A stretch of DNA of 64,000 bases from a bacterium (lineage in GTDB: Bacteria; Cyanobacteriota; Vampirovibrionia; Gastranaerophilales; Gastranaerophilaceae), in the NCBI GenBank assembly GCA_017478515.1, contig JAFVDH010000005.1, forward strand, positions 32,975-96,974, in the 5' to 3' direction. Position numbers and translations under genes: made by a program. Of the stretch, positions 8,011 through 18,275 are shown in pieces. Below the pieces are notes generated by a model that worked only from the letters and a program-made list of their open reading frames with translations, made no database searches and was not told the DNA's origin. The stretch's first letter is position 1. The number at the start of each line of letters is the position of its first letter.

Positions 8011-9663
8011 TTAGCTGCCTAAGTACGTTAGGGTTTCCAAGATATCAGCAGAAGTACCGAATACTCTGGAATTTGCCTGGATAGCACGTTGAGCCATAAT
8101 CATATTTGAAAGTTCACGTGCGAGGTCAACGTTAGAGCCCTCTAAACCGCCTGTTTGAATTTGTCCCATACCCATAGCACCACCAACAGCATAAACTGTT
8201 TCACCGGTATTAGGGCCGATTGTCCATAAGTTATGGTTTCTTGAAACTAAACCAGCTTCATTTGTTACGGTTGCTAATTGAAGAACAAAACCTGAAGTTT
8301 CTGCAATATTAGGGTTCATATCAATTTTATCCGCACCACGAATTACAACACCTGTTGCTGTTGTATATTTCCATTCAAATGTATTATCGTTTTCATTTGC
8401 TTCAACAGTTAATTTATCACCGTTTGAATATGTTGCCTCAATTGTACCGTCATTTGCAACGGAATAGCTTTCTAAGTTAACAGCTTCGCTCAATGCCGCA
8501 ACAGGTTCTATCTTAACTGTATAATCTAAAACTTTTGAATAATAATACCCATCACTTGTTTGTTCAGCAGAAGCCATTCTTGTCGCTTCCAAGAAATTTG
8601 ATGTACCTGCAGTAAATGTTAACGCAGGATTTACATTTTGAGTATCTGTTTCGTTATTATAAGTAGCTCCGCCATATGTAATCGCATAATCAACCCCCGG
8701 AGTTCCTGAAACACTTGCAACAGAATATTGTCCTGAAGTAGCAACAACTTCACCATCTGCATTATATAACGGACTACCACTTACTCCTGACCAGTAAAAG
8801 GCCCCTCCGTTAAATTCGTAGCAATCTACAGATTTTCCTGTATCTTGAGCAACAATTTCTACAGATTTAGCAATAGTTTGAGTATATTGAGGCTGAGCTT
8901 TAAAAGATATTGTACCATCACTATTTGCGGCAGCAACAATGTGCTCACTCATATAGTGGGTAGTACCTGAAGAATCGGTATTATATACCTCTCTTGCAAG
9001 AGCTTCATTAAATTTTGTTATAAGTTTATCAACACTACCTTCTAAATCTTCATCATCTATTTCAAGTTTTACTGTTTTTGTAACGGTATCATCTGTATAT
9101 TTAATAAAGAAAGTTCCTGCCGTAATATCCGAATCATTCAAATTATTTACAGAAGTTGCACCAAGTTTTTCATTACCAGGAGTTGTTACCTTTATTGTTT
9201 GAGGCACATTAATAATTGACTGAGAAGCAGATGTATTATAAATCTGTGCAGCACCTAAAACATACATACCTGTTTGAGTAACCATATTTCCATCAGCATC
9301 AAGTGTAAATGCACCATCTCTTGTATAGTATATTTGTCCGTATGAATCCATTACAGTAAAGTAACCATTCCCAGAAATCATCAAATCTTCTGTTCTGCCG
9401 GTTGAAAGATATGTGCCTTCAGTAAAGTTTCTTACAATACTTCCCACTTGAACACCAAGACCAACTTGCTTAGGGTTTATACCACCTGTTGTTTTAGTAG
9501 GAGAGTTACCTGTTGTATAAGTTTTTGAAAACAGATTTTCAAACCTTGTATCAGCAGCTTTAAATGCAGTAGTATTAATGTTTGCTACGTTATTTGAAAC
9601 AACGCTTATTGCTGTTGTTGCGGCATTAATACCACTCATTGATGTATATAGTGCTTGCGACAT
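8011..9663 (-). CDS. flgE: flagellar hook protein FlgE
   Basis: Structural subunit of the flagellar hook, exported by the flagellar type III apparatus. The 550-residue protein opens with the rod/hook signature (MSQALYTSMSGINAATTAIS, then VVSNNVANINTTAFKA) and ends with the conserved C-terminal coiled-coil segment LSNMIMAQRAIQANSRVF followed by ILETLTYLGS. The D1/D2 middle region (about 130-470) is Thr/Ser-rich and variable as expected. GAGGAGG lies close before the ATG. It is last in the fliJ-fliK-flgD-flgE operon, 76 bases after flgD. Confidence 0.93.
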   Translation of the reverse strand: MSQALYTSMSGINAATTAISVVSNNVANINTTAFKAADTRFENLFSKTYTTGNSPTKTTGGINPKQVGLGVQVGSIVRNFTEGTYLSTGRTEDLMISGNGYFTVMDSYGQIYYTRDGAFTLDADGNMVTQTGMYVLGAAQIYNTSASQSIINVPQTIKVTTPGNEKLGATSVNNLNDSDITAGTFFIKYTDDTVTKTVKLEIDDEDLEGSVDKLITKFNEALAREVYNTDSSGTTHYMSEHIVAAANSDGTISFKAQPQYTQTIAKSVEIVAQDTGKSVDCYEFNGGAFYWSGVSGSPLYNADGEVVATSGQYSVASVSGTPGVDYAITYGGATYNNETDTQNVNPALTFTAGTSNFLEATRMASAEQTSDGYYYSKVLDYTVKIEPVAALSEAVNLESYSVANDGTIEATYSNGDKLTVEANENDNTFEWKYTTATGVVIRGADKIDMNPNIAETSGFVLQLATVTNEAGLVSRNHNLWTIGPNTGETVYAVGGAMGMGQIQTGGLEGSNVDLARELSNMIMAQRAIQANSRVFGTSADILETLTYLGS

Positions 9664-9739
9664 TTTTCCTCCTCTATGTCTGTTTGCTTGTTTTTATATT
9701 TTTATATTTATTCGATAGCTTTATTTTTTAATTCTTATT

Positions 9740-10213
9740 TTAATTTTTAACCGATTTAATGTACGCTATCGGATAGCTTTTACCGTTCACTTTTATCGTT
9801 CCCGAACCTGACTCAAACGAAGCTTCATCTACAGTTCCTGTTATTGTTGTTTCTCCTGTGCTGTCAGACGGATCCATTACTGTTACCTCTTTACCAAGAA
9901 GGCTTAGAGTTTGAGATATATTTGCAGAAGATGCGTATGCATCTGATAATGATTCTACAAGCCCTGATAAAGTTTCAATTGCACTTGTTGTATTTTGTGC
10001 AGCTTCCAATGACGAATATTGTGCCATTTGTGCAAGCCATTCCTGATTGGATACAGGTTCTGTAGGGTCTTGGTATTCCATTTCTTTTAACATTAGTTGT
10101 AAGAACATATTCTTATCTGTTATATCTGTTGAACCTGTTTTTGAATTTGCTGCCTGCTGCATTGCTGTTTGGTTTTTTAGCATTGCCACTTGACTTTGTA
10201 CTGCTGTTGCCAT
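9740..10213 (-). CDS. flgD: flagellar hook-capping protein FlgD
   Basis: Scaffold cap at the tip of the growing hook that places FlgE subunits and leaves after hook completion. The 157-residue protein carries the N-terminal FlgD signature (KNMFLQLMLKEMEYQDPTEP, then NQEWLAQMAQYSSLE). The short C-terminal part (about 100-157) matches the beta-rich region but lacks the full FlgD Ig-like extension of longer homologues. GGAG precedes the ATG. It starts 19 bases after fliK in the same operon. Confidence 0.92.
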   Translation of the reverse strand: MATAVQSQVAMLKNQTAMQQAANSKTGSTDITDKNMFLQLMLKEMEYQDPTEPVSNQEWLAQMAQYSSLEAAQNTTSAIETLSGLVESLSDAYASSANISQTLSLLGKEVTVMDPSDSTGETTITGTVDEASFESGSGTIKVNGKSYPIAYIKSVKN

Positions 10214-10232
10214 TTTCTCCTCCGTATATATT

Positions 10233-12200
10233 TTATACTTCTATGTCCACATTTCCCGTTCCGGCTAATATTTTTTCGGTTTCAGAATTCGAAAGTATAT
10301 CTCCCGAAATTTCTGTTCCTTGTATTGTATTTTCATTTGCCGAATTTATCGCAAGCGTTTCGTCTTCTGTCATATCTGTTTCAGGAGCTGATGCTTTTGA
10401 GTAATGAGAATTATTTTCTCCTTTTCTTTCTCCTGTTCCTGCAAAGTTTTGCTGCTGAGAACTTTCTCCGTTAGAGTTATCTCTTCCAAATGAGAATTCC
10501 GATGAGCTTTCACTTGCAGATGATACTTTTACACTTACGTTATTTACTGTTATACCTTGATTTGATAATGTTGATTTAAGACCGTCAATATTTTTGTCTA
10601 ACATTTCTTTTACTTGATAATTGTCCGTCAACATTTTCGCCTGCAAACCATCTTTACCTTTCATAATTTCGATTGTTATTTTGCCCAAACTTTCAGGGGT
10701 TAGTTGTAATGTAATCTTTTTTGTTCCATTGATATTTTGAGCCTGCATCTTGTTATTTACTTGTGCCAAAATATCATTTTTTGAAATTTCTTTAGGCTGT
10801 TCTTCAAGAGTTTGTTTTGTGTCAACAATTTTTGAAAAGTCTTTATTTTGAGTTGAAATCAAATCTTTTTTACCTTGAGTTTCAAGAGAAAGTCTTGCTA
10901 TATCATCTTGTGCAGAACCTTGACCTAAATTTCCACCAAATTCATTCTCTTCGCTGCCGGCACTTGTTACATTAAGATTTAGAGCCTCAAGCTTAGCCTC
11001 ATCAAGCCCTGCCTTTTCCATTACTTCTCTAAAACTCAATTTATTTTTATTTTGTTCGTTAACAACAGGCTGAACTTCTTGCTGCATAACATCATCACTA
11101 ACATTAACCAAAATATCATTATTCAAGTTATTATCTTCATTTGTAAACGTATCTACTTCAACACCGTTCAAATCTGCCGAAGAAGTTTGAACTTCTTCCG
11201 AATTTGAGAATGCATCTTGTGTTTTTGAAACATCTTTTAAGCCCTGATGTTTTTGAGAAGAAGTTAAAATCTTATCTTTCAAATCGGTATTTTCTGTAGA
11301 ATTATTCACTTCTGACTGTTTTACCACAGTTGATGACTGATTAATTTTTTCAATTGAACTCAAGCCTATATCAACCGTTTCAACAGTGGTAGATGTTTCT
11401 TCAGACAAATCATTAAACAATTCATTTGTTGAAACCAAAGTTGTATCTTCTGCAAGAGAAGTCAAACTTGCAGTATCAGCCAACAGTTGAGAATTTAAAT
11501 CAACATCTTGAATATTTATTTCAGACTCATTTAAAGAATCAAGAGTTGATTGATAAAATGCGTTAATATAAAAATCAGCCTGTGCAGACTCTTCTTGTAA
11601 ATCTTCATCGAAAAGCATTTGATTTAAAGCATTTACATCAACAAAACTATCCGTATTATCTTCAAAAGTGTCAAGAATTGCCGTAGTTGCCAAACCAATC
11701 ATATCAGCACCGGTTTCATCAAGAACAGTTATATCACTATCTATTGAAGTTTTATTGTCAGTTTCCGAAATACTATTCACTTTAGAAGTCCTTGTTTCTG
11801 ACTCATTCATCGATATTTTATTTACATTACTGTTATCAGATGAAACTATTTTTTCTTGGTTTGATGAACTTTGTTTATTTTGATTTATTTTATCAGCACC
11901 GTTTTTAGGAGAAACAGAACTTTGCTCTGTTACGGAATTTTTTGAACTGTTTAGATTTTGAGAATTCTTATTACCGCCAAAAGCATTCGTATTATTGTTA
12001 TTGTTTTTATTTAAATTTGAATTATTTAAAGAGGTTTTGTTATCTTTAATATAATTGCTGTTTGCATTTGAAAGAATATCATTAAAACTTTTTCCGTTAG
12101 AGAAAGTTTCTGTATAATTTTTTGTAGTTGAACCTAAATTAAGGTCTGATTTTGTCGAATTTAATAATACTGTAGTTGTATCCAATAAATTTTGTGTCAT
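10233..12200 (-). CDS. fliK: flagellar hook-length control protein FliK
   Basis: Secreted molecular ruler that sets hook length and switches export specificity through FlhB. The 655-residue protein is mostly a low-complexity, Asn/Ser/Thr/Glu-rich ruler region (about 1-470). The conserved globular C-terminal domain follows, including KKITLQLTPESLGKITIEI and the downstream segment through ITVNNVSVKVS near residues 495-565. A disordered acidic tail ends the protein. It sits between fliJ (17-bp gap) and flgD (19-bp gap), the usual neighbourhood for FliK. Confidence 0.88.
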   Translation of the reverse strand: MTQNLLDTTTVLLNSTKSDLNLGSTTKNYTETFSNGKSFNDILSNANSNYIKDNKTSLNNSNLNKNNNNNTNAFGGNKNSQNLNSSKNSVTEQSSVSPKNGADKINQNKQSSSNQEKIVSSDNSNVNKISMNESETRTSKVNSISETDNKTSIDSDITVLDETGADMIGLATTAILDTFEDNTDSFVDVNALNQMLFDEDLQEESAQADFYINAFYQSTLDSLNESEINIQDVDLNSQLLADTASLTSLAEDTTLVSTNELFNDLSEETSTTVETVDIGLSSIEKINQSSTVVKQSEVNNSTENTDLKDKILTSSQKHQGLKDVSKTQDAFSNSEEVQTSSADLNGVEVDTFTNEDNNLNNDILVNVSDDVMQQEVQPVVNEQNKNKLSFREVMEKAGLDEAKLEALNLNVTSAGSEENEFGGNLGQGSAQDDIARLSLETQGKKDLISTQNKDFSKIVDTKQTLEEQPKEISKNDILAQVNNKMQAQNINGTKKITLQLTPESLGKITIEIMKGKDGLQAKMLTDNYQVKEMLDKNIDGLKSTLSNQGITVNNVSVKVSSASESSSEFSFGRDNSNGESSQQQNFAGTGERKGENNSHYSKASAPETDMTEDETLAINSANENTIQGTEISGDILSNSETEKILAGTGNVDIEV

Positions 12201-12217
12201 TTTCCTCGTTTTCCCCG

Positions 12218-12667
12218 CTAATTAAATTTAGCCTGATATCTGGTAGTCGTTAAATCGTCTGCTTCTTTTTCTTCCAGATAGTTAATGTGGTCATTAAACT
12301 TCTTTTCTTCTTTTTCTTTTAGCTTTTCTAAAATCTTTACTTGCTTTAATGCCTCGTTAACCTCTAATTGCTTTACGTGTAAAAGTTTTTTCCAATCATT
12401 TATTACCTTTTCTTGAGATTTTATGTCTCCGAATAATTTTGAAATAAAACTTTTATATGTTTGCATTCCTCCAATATCTATTTCATCTGAGTCATAAATA
12501 CCGTTAAGTTCTTCTGTAAGTTTTTCTTGTCTTTCTTTAAGTTCTTCAAGCTTTTCTATTTGAAGATTTAACCGCTTTATAACTTTCGCCATTTCAAGTC
12601 TTTTGTCTTCCAAGACTTTTTTACGCATATCAAGCACTGTTTGCAGCCTAAATGTAAATTTCTTCAA
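12218..12667 (-). CDS. fliJ: flagellar export protein FliJ
   Basis: Small coiled-coil protein that links the FliI ATPase ring to the FlhA export gate. The 149-residue protein starts MKKFTFRLQTVLDMRKKVLE, the usual FliJ opening, and is almost entirely charged heptad-like helix (Lys/Glu-rich, about 20-140). The start is TTG, supported by GAGGT seven bases upstream. It is the first gene of the hook operon, and a strong terminator isolates it from the DHH gene upstream. Confidence 0.8.
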   Translation of the reverse strand: MKKFTFRLQTVLDMRKKVLEDKRLEMAKVIKRLNLQIEKLEELKERQEKLTEELNGIYDSDEIDIGGMQTYKSFISKLFGDIKSQEKVINDWKKLLHVKQLEVNEALKQVKILEKLKEKEEKKFNDHINYLEEKEADDLTTTRYQAKFN

Positions 12668-12799
12668 CTAACTTACCTCATTCCTTGCAAATAATACTTG
12701 CTTATACTCACTTTACTAATTAATATATAAATTCACATCATATATATAGTTGATTTGCTTTAATAAAAATGCAAAAAATCATCCATATAAAGGATAAGC

Positions 12800-12828
12800 A
12801 GAGGGCGAAGCCAAAGGCTTCGCCCTCT
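12800..12828. terminator. strong GC-rich hairpin between DHH gene and fliJ
   Basis: AGAGGGCGAAGCC (12800-12812) pairs perfectly with GGCTTCGCCCTCT (12816-12828) across a 3-nt loop. It lies 22 bases after the stop of the DHH gene. The T-run follows on the plus side, so on the minus transcript it precedes the hairpin; termination is inferred from stem strength and position. Confidence 0.7.
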
Positions 12829-12849
12829 TTTTATCTAAATTTATTTTTA

Positions 12850-15303
12850 TTATGCAGCTGCTTTTGCGTCTTTTTCTGCTTTTGCTGCAGCTTTTTGTTC
12901 TGCTGTCAATACAGGTTTTGCCTCTTGAGTTTTTCTTAATTCTGCTGTAATTGACTTAATTAATTCAGGAATTGATTTTCCGTCTTTTTCTGCTTTTTCA
13001 ATCTTAATTTCTGAACTGTCAGCTTTTTTAGCAATAATGTCGTTTACTTTAGCAAAAACTTTAGCAAAGTCTTTTTCTTCTTTACCGTTAATCATAACTT
13101 TCAAAGGAGTTTCTAAAGTCAAATCTTTCATAGAAATTCCGCCACCTGCAGCTTGAGAATGTCCTCCACCGCCAAATAATGTTGCAGCAATTTGAGCTAA
13201 GTTAGATTGACCGCTTGAACGGAATGAGAAACTGTATGAATTTTTATCTGCTATTTGAGAATTTGAGTTCAATTCACCTTGTTTTTGATTTTGAGTGATT
13301 AAAACAGCCAATCTGTCATAATCATAAGGTGATTTGTATGTTGAATAAGCTAAAGCTTTTGCAGACATACCCTCTGTATTTTCTTTAACACTGCCAGGCA
13401 TTTTCAATGATGCCATTGCTTGCGAACCTTTGAATGCAGAGTATACATCGTTAAATTGAACTTTTTCATCAGCTTTTTTAGCTTCTGCTAACACTTCTTG
13501 TAAATCATCATAGCTTACAGTAATCATTCCAACACCTAAATCAGCATCCATGATTCTATTTTGTACTGATTTTTCAAGAACTAAATCTCTTGCACCTTTT
13601 GTATAAGTACCATCTGCATTTTTAACTCTTACATTTGGTAATTCATAGTCAAGGTTCAATCTCATCCATTGTTTATCAATTTCACCACCGCCTGCTTTTT
13701 CCAATTGATCATATAACCATTTTGTCATGCCCTCAGGTTTGTAAGTTGGTCTTTGAGTTACAGGTTTTGCATAATCTTTTGCATCATGAGATGCAACTTT
13801 TTCAAATCTGCAAGTATCAGTCAATGTACCTGCCGAAATACCTGCTACAAATTGCTTTGCGTAGTCAACAGAATTTTGGAACATTTTACCTAATAATCCT
13901 GCTTTATCAGCTAATGCTGTAACAATTTGAGTTGCTGCAGGAACGGTATCTGCTACTAAGAATAAATTATCTTTTTTAACTTTTTCCAAATCTAAACCTA
14001 ATTTTTTAGATTCAGCAGTCCATTCACTTGCTCTGTGAGGGTGGTGGTCGATAAAGATTGTTTTATCTGCGGTTTCAAAATATTTTTTGAAGTTTTTACT
14101 TGTTCTTCCCGGAATTGGAGTATCAAGCATAATTACTAAATCATATTTTTTTGCTTTTCCGTCAATCGCACCTGCATCAAATGTTTTTGACGGGTCTTTT
14201 AATCTTTCTGCCTCTTTTTCTAATTTTTCAATTTGAGCTTTTGCAGCATCACTGTTGCTGCGTTTCAATAATTCTACGTTCTTTTCAATTTGGTATACAG
14301 CAAAACCGTTATAAGGTCTTTTTATATTATCAACACCAGGTAATTTTGAGAAATTGTTAGGAATTTCGTCATCAATTGCCATATCAACATTTCTTTCAGG
14401 GAAAGCACCTTTAATAGCAGCTTGCATACCTAATACGCAGCCGACTGTATCGCCATCAGGTTTACAGTGGCCTAAAACTAAAATATTTTTATTTTTTGGG
14501 TCGTTAATTTCTTTTGAAATAGTATCAATTGCAGTTTTAATTTCTCTTACTCTGCCTAAACCTTTCTTTTGACCCTCAATATCAAAAATTCTTTCTAAAA
14601 CTTCTTTTGGAGAAGTTGGTTCTTCGTATACAGAAACAGTTGATGCCAATGTTTTTTTGTCAGAATCGATTAAACCTGTAAATAAATCTTTTGTTTGTTG
14701 CTTAACAGCATCATTATTACCAACATATTTAAAAGCAACTTCTACACCTACTGTAGGGAACGCACTGTTAACACCACCGTTTACATTTGTTAATTCAAAT
14801 TTAAAATTATCTTTTTCAGCAGGATTAGATTCTATTAATTTTGCAAATCTGTTTGTTAAAGTTGACGGAACTTCACCTAATTTTCCAAATTCTTTATCAT
14901 TGATACTTAAAACTTTATTTTTATAAATCTTACCGTCTTTTTCGTTTTCAACTATATCGATTGAATAATCAAATTCTTTACCTTCTTTCCAATTGCTGTT
15001 AGCTAATTGAACAACTGAATCATCAATTGAATCTTTTCTTCCGCCTGCTGTACCTTTTTGGTGAGCCATAACGCCTGAAAGTTTGAAGTTAACCGCAGGA
15101 ACTTCTTTAACAACAGGGTTTTTAAATTGACCTGTAAAAGATACGTGTAAGTTTTTACCGGCACGATTAATATCAATTATTTTATCGTTTTTTGTCGAAA
15201 AAGTTGCTGTATCTTTGATTTCGTTAAATCTGTAAACCGGTTGATATTTAGCTTCTCTAACATTAGGAACAGTATTATTAATTGATAAAGGTAAAACTTT
15301 CAC
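12850..15303 (-). CDS. large DHH/DHHA1 phosphoesterase with unknown N-terminal domain (paralogue A)
   Basis: An 817-residue protein, more than twice the length of NrnA-type DHH enzymes (about 320). The catalytic DHH set is complete: GHCKPDGD (278-285), LDT (393-395), DHHPHR (from 419), TDT (495-497), and a DHHA1 nucleotide-binding GGGGHSQAAGG (from 711). Residues 1-270 form an extra domain with LHVSFTGQFKNP and [15 protein letters not shown] that I do not recognise, and the DHH core is enlarged by insertions. The tail is Ala/Lys-rich. A TTG at 15318 lies within the Shine-Dalgarno GGAGG (15316-15312); GTG 15303 is eight bases downstream and is chosen. Likely a phosphodiesterase on nanoRNA, pAp or cyclic dinucleotide; the substrate is unknown. 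Confidence 0.8.
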   Translation of the reverse strand: MKVLPLSINNTVPNVREAKYQPVYRFNEIKDTATFSTKNDKIIDINRAGKNLHVSFTGQFKNPVVKEVPAVNFKLSGVMAHQKGTAGGRKDSIDDSVVQLANSNWKEGKEFDYSIDIVENEKDGKIYKNKVLSINDKEFGKLGEVPSTLTNRFAKLIESNPAEKDNFKFELTNVNGGVNSAFPTVGVEVAFKYVGNNDAVKQQTKDLFTGLIDSDKKTLASTVSVYEEPTSPKEVLERIFDIEGQKKGLGRVREIKTAIDTISKEINDPKNKNILVLGHCKPDGDTVGCVLGMQAAIKGAFPERNVDMAIDDEIPNNFSKLPGVDNIKRPYNGFAVYQIEKNVELLKRSNSDAAKAQIEKLEKEAERLKDPSKTFDAGAIDGKAKKYDLVIMLDTPIPGRTSKNFKKYFETADKTIFIDHHPHRASEWTAESKKLGLDLEKVKKDNLFLVADTVPAATQIVTALADKAGLLGKMFQNSVDYAKQFVAGISAGTLTDTCRFEKVASHDAKDYAKPVTQRPTYKPEGMTKWLYDQLEKAGGGEIDKQWMRLNLDYELPNVRVKNADGTYTKGARDLVLEKSVQNRIMDADLGVGMITVSYDDLQEVLAEAKKADEKVQFNDVYSAFKGSQAMASLKMPGSVKENTEGMSAKALAYSTYKSPYDYDRLAVLITQNQKQGELNSNSQIADKNSYSFSFRSSGQSNLAQIAATLFGGGGHSQAAGGGISMKDLTLETPLKVMINGKEEKDFAKVFAKVNDIIAKKADSSEIKIEKAEKDGKSIPELIKSITAELRKTQEAKPVLTAEQKAAAKAEKDAKAAA

Positions 15304-15387
15304 TACACACGCCTCCAAATATATATATTAATAAAGGACATGCTATCGCAATAATTGCTTATTATTCAGGCAAATATTAACATTTGT

Positions 15388-15425
15388 AAAAAAAAAAAAA
15401 AAGGGAAACTTTAAAAAAGTTTCCC
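15388..15425 (-). terminator. rho-independent terminator between the two DHH genes
   Basis: On the minus transcript GGGAAACUUU pairs with AAAGUUUCCC (plus-strand arms 15403-15412 and 15416-15425) with a 3-nt loop, followed by 15 consecutive U (plus-strand A-run 15388-15402). This is the strongest intrinsic terminator in the window and separates the upstream DHH transcript from paralogue A. Confidence 0.92.
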
Positions 15426-15478
15426 TTACAATTTACCTAAATATTTTTTATTAACCTACGTTGCCGTAATATTTTCAC

Positions 15479-18046
15479 CTACGCTACTTCGTATAATCTT
15501 CTACCACCTTTGTGTCCGTGAGGTTTTTTACCGCCGTGTGGTTTGTGATTTCCTTGAACTTGGTTATCGTTATGACCGTGTCCTTTAGGTCCTCTTGAAC
15601 CTTTTGTATTTGTTGTAGAATTTGTTGCAGGTTGGCCTTTTCTGATTTCTTTTACAACATCTTTGATAATTTCAGAAGTTGTTCTACCTTTTTGACCATC
15701 TTCTGCTAATGCAATTTCGATTTTTTTGCATTTACCTGCTCTTTGATCGGCAGGAATGTTATTATCTTTCATTATGTTATAATTTCTTGTTAATTCTTCG
15801 TATACTTTTGCAGTATCTTCTTCAACTTTACCGTTAATTTTAACTACTAACGGAGTATCAATTTCAACACCCGGTAAGTCAACTCTGCCGCCTGATGCAC
15901 CGCCGTGTCCGCCACCACCGAACAAGTTAGCCAACAATTCTGCGTGGTTGCTCATTGCTGATGATCTGAATGATAATCTTAATCCATTCATTTTAGCAAC
16001 ATCTGAGTTTTCTGTAATAAAGTTTTCTTTCTTATCTTGAATAACTAAGATTGCAATTCTGTCTGCATCATAAGGGCCTGTATATGTTTGAGTAGCTTTT
16101 TCTGTTAAAGTACTTGGTTTTTGACCAGGAGCTAATTTTTGAGAAACTTCTGATGGATCAGATTTTAATGCACCCAAAGCTTCTGAGTATTTGAAACCGT
16201 TTTGAACATCTAATAAAGTGATATCAGGATCTTGTTGTAATGAAGAGTTAAATACATCATACATTTGATCATAATCAACTTCAATTATACCTAAGCCTAA
16301 TTCAGGAGACATTTTTCTGCCTTCAACAGCATAGTTTAACATTTTGTCACGAGGAGAAGCTTTACCGTTTACACTTGTTCCGCTTAATGCTCTATCAGGA
16401 ACATCGTATGCAATATTTTCACGTAACCATTTTTTATCTACTGATTTATCAGTTTTTGATAATTGATTTGTTAACCAAGTAGACATACCTTCAGGGAAGA
16501 AGTTCGGTCTTTGTTGAACAGGCATTGCTGAGTGATGAGGTAACAAGTTTGCTGTTCTTGTGAATGAACCTGTATCTGTTGAAGTACCTGTAATCACGCT
16601 TGCTACAAAGTTCTTAGCTGCTTGACCACCTTTTTCAAACATTTTTCCTAAAACACCTGCTTTATCAGCTACGATTGTTACTAATTGAGTTGCAGCAGGT
16701 ACTGCATCACATACTAACGCTAATCCATTTTTATGAATTTTATCCATATCTAAACCTGTTTCAGATTTAGCATTTTGCCATTCAGTAATTCTGTGAGGAT
16801 GGTGGTCTATATAAATTTGTTTTTTACTACCTTCAATATAATCTTTAAATGCACCTGAGAATCTTGTTGGAGTAGGAACGTCCATTGTCATTACAAGGTC
16901 ATATTTTTTCTTTTCTTTACCTTGTAAAGGATTTGCATCAAATAAGTTGTTTGGATCTTTTAATTCAGCTAAATCTCTTTCTAATACTTTTGATTGTTCT
17001 TTAGCAGTTTCTGTATTTAAAGCTTTTAAAACGCCTAAATTCTTTTCTAAAGTTTCAATTTTTTCAGGATTGTAAGGACGTTTTACATCTTCTATACCAG
17101 GCATTTTGTCACGGAACAAACCAGGAATTTTATCGTCTACCGCACAATCAATTTCTCTGTCTGGAAACGCTGCTTTTAACGCTTCTTTCATAGCGATAAC
17201 AGAACCTAATGTATCGCCGTCAGGTTTACAGTGACCCAAGATTAAAATTTTCTTATTTTCAGGATTGTTAATTTCATTTGAAATATTTGTTATAGCATCT
17301 TTGATTTCTCTTACTCTGCCTAAACCATTTTCTTTACCTTCTACATCAAAAATTCTTTCCAAAACTTGTTGTGGTGATTTTTCAGGTTGATAAACCATTA
17401 CTGCTTTTGAAATTTTTGGATCATCTGAATTTAATAATGTATTAAATGCATCTGCAGCTTTTGCTGCTTCTGCTTTATTTTCCCCAACATATTTTAATGA
17501 AGCTCTTAAACCAATTGTAGGAGCACCTTTCGAAGTACCTGCGATTACATTTGATAATTCAAATCTATAATCAGAAGGTTTCTTAGCAATAATAGGCATT
17601 ATAAATTGTGCCATTTCTTCCGGTACAGAACCAACAGCACCGAATTTAGGATGGCTTAATTCTAATGATTTACCACTACGAGTCTTAACTTCTTTTGCTC
17701 TTAATACATCGCCTTCTTTCCAGTTGCTGTTTGCTAATTGAACAACTGAATCATCCACAGCTGTTGCTGAAGCACCTTCAGTACCTGCTTGGTGTTTCGA
17801 TACGCCTCTTACACGGAATTGAATAGCTGGAGCATCTTCATTTGCTTTCGTTTCCATCGGATTTTGAAGTTTTCCTGTAAATGACACATGTAAAGCATTT
17901 CCTTCTCTCTTTAACGAAATTGGTGATGCTTTCTTTGATAATTCTACACTATCTGTTGCATAAGTTAATTTTGGTTGTGCATTACGGACTTTGACTTCCG
18001 ATTTTGGTGCAACTACTGCTGAACTGTTGATTTTACTAATATTCAT
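15479..18046 (-). CDS. large DHH/DHHA1 phosphoesterase with unknown N-terminal domain (paralogue B)
   Basis: An 855-residue paralogue of the next gene downstream, collinear over its whole length. Active-site motifs are intact: [12 protein letters not shown] (from 271), MDVPTPTR (near 388), DHHPHR (from 414), TDTGSF (near 490) and [11 protein letters not shown] (near 720). The N-terminal 260 residues share [12 protein letters not shown] and [15 protein letters not shown] with paralogue A, a domain I cannot assign. Unlike A it ends in a His/Gly/Lys-rich tail ([18 protein letters not shown]) that could bind metal or nucleic acid. No signal peptide or membrane segment is seen. Probably a cytoplasmic DHH phosphodiesterase; the substrate is unknown. 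Confidence 0.8.
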   Translation of the reverse strand: MNISKINSSAVVAPKSEVKVRNAQPKLTYATDSVELSKKASPISLKREGNALHVSFTGKLQNPMETKANEDAPAIQFRVRGVSKHQAGTEGASATAVDDSVVQLANSNWKEGDVLRAKEVKTRSGKSLELSHPKFGAVGSVPEEMAQFIMPIIAKKPSDYRFELSNVIAGTSKGAPTIGLRASLKYVGENKAEAAKAADAFNTLLNSDDPKISKAVMVYQPEKSPQQVLERIFDVEGKENGLGRVREIKDAITNISNEINNPENKKILILGHCKPDGDTLGSVIAMKEALKAAFPDREIDCAVDDKIPGLFRDKMPGIEDVKRPYNPEKIETLEKNLGVLKALNTETAKEQSKVLERDLAELKDPNNLFDANPLQGKEKKKYDLVMTMDVPTPTRFSGAFKDYIEGSKKQIYIDHHPHRITEWQNAKSETGLDMDKIHKNGLALVCDAVPAATQLVTIVADKAGVLGKMFEKGGQAAKNFVASVITGTSTDTGSFTRTANLLPHHSAMPVQQRPNFFPEGMSTWLTNQLSKTDKSVDKKWLRENIAYDVPDRALSGTSVNGKASPRDKMLNYAVEGRKMSPELGLGIIEVDYDQMYDVFNSSLQQDPDITLLDVQNGFKYSEALGALKSDPSEVSQKLAPGQKPSTLTEKATQTYTGPYDADRIAILVIQDKKENFITENSDVAKMNGLRLSFRSSAMSNHAELLANLFGGGGHGGASGGRVDLPGVEIDTPLVVKINGKVEEDTAKVYEELTRNYNIMKDNNIPADQRAGKCKKIEIALAEDGQKGRTTSEIIKDVVKEIRKGQPATNSTTNTKGSRGPKGHGHNDNQVQGNHKPHGGKKPHGHKGGRRLYEVA

Positions 18047-18275
18047 TTAACACTCCTACCTATATATTATTTGATAATTGATGTTTTGTGAATTGTGGAT
18101 TTTTAACTTCAATTACATGAATACACTAAATTTTTACCTACACATGTTCTAAAAGGTTTGAACAAATTTTTTTTTGATAGGTCATGTCGAAAACATTAAG
18201 ATTTTTTAACAATTTGTTACAATTTTTATATTACGAACCGATATGATAGTATATAAATAAGTAGAGGAGTTAATA

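Noticed and set aside
13635..14926. Several plus-strand frames of 69-95 codons inside the DHH gene
   Set aside because: They mirror the codon pattern of the real minus-strand gene, with Leu/Ser/Phe-rich composition typical of antisense frames.
12850..18046. Assembly duplication as the cause of the two DHH genes
   Set aside because: The two proteins differ throughout and have different tails and lengths, so they are true diverged paralogues.
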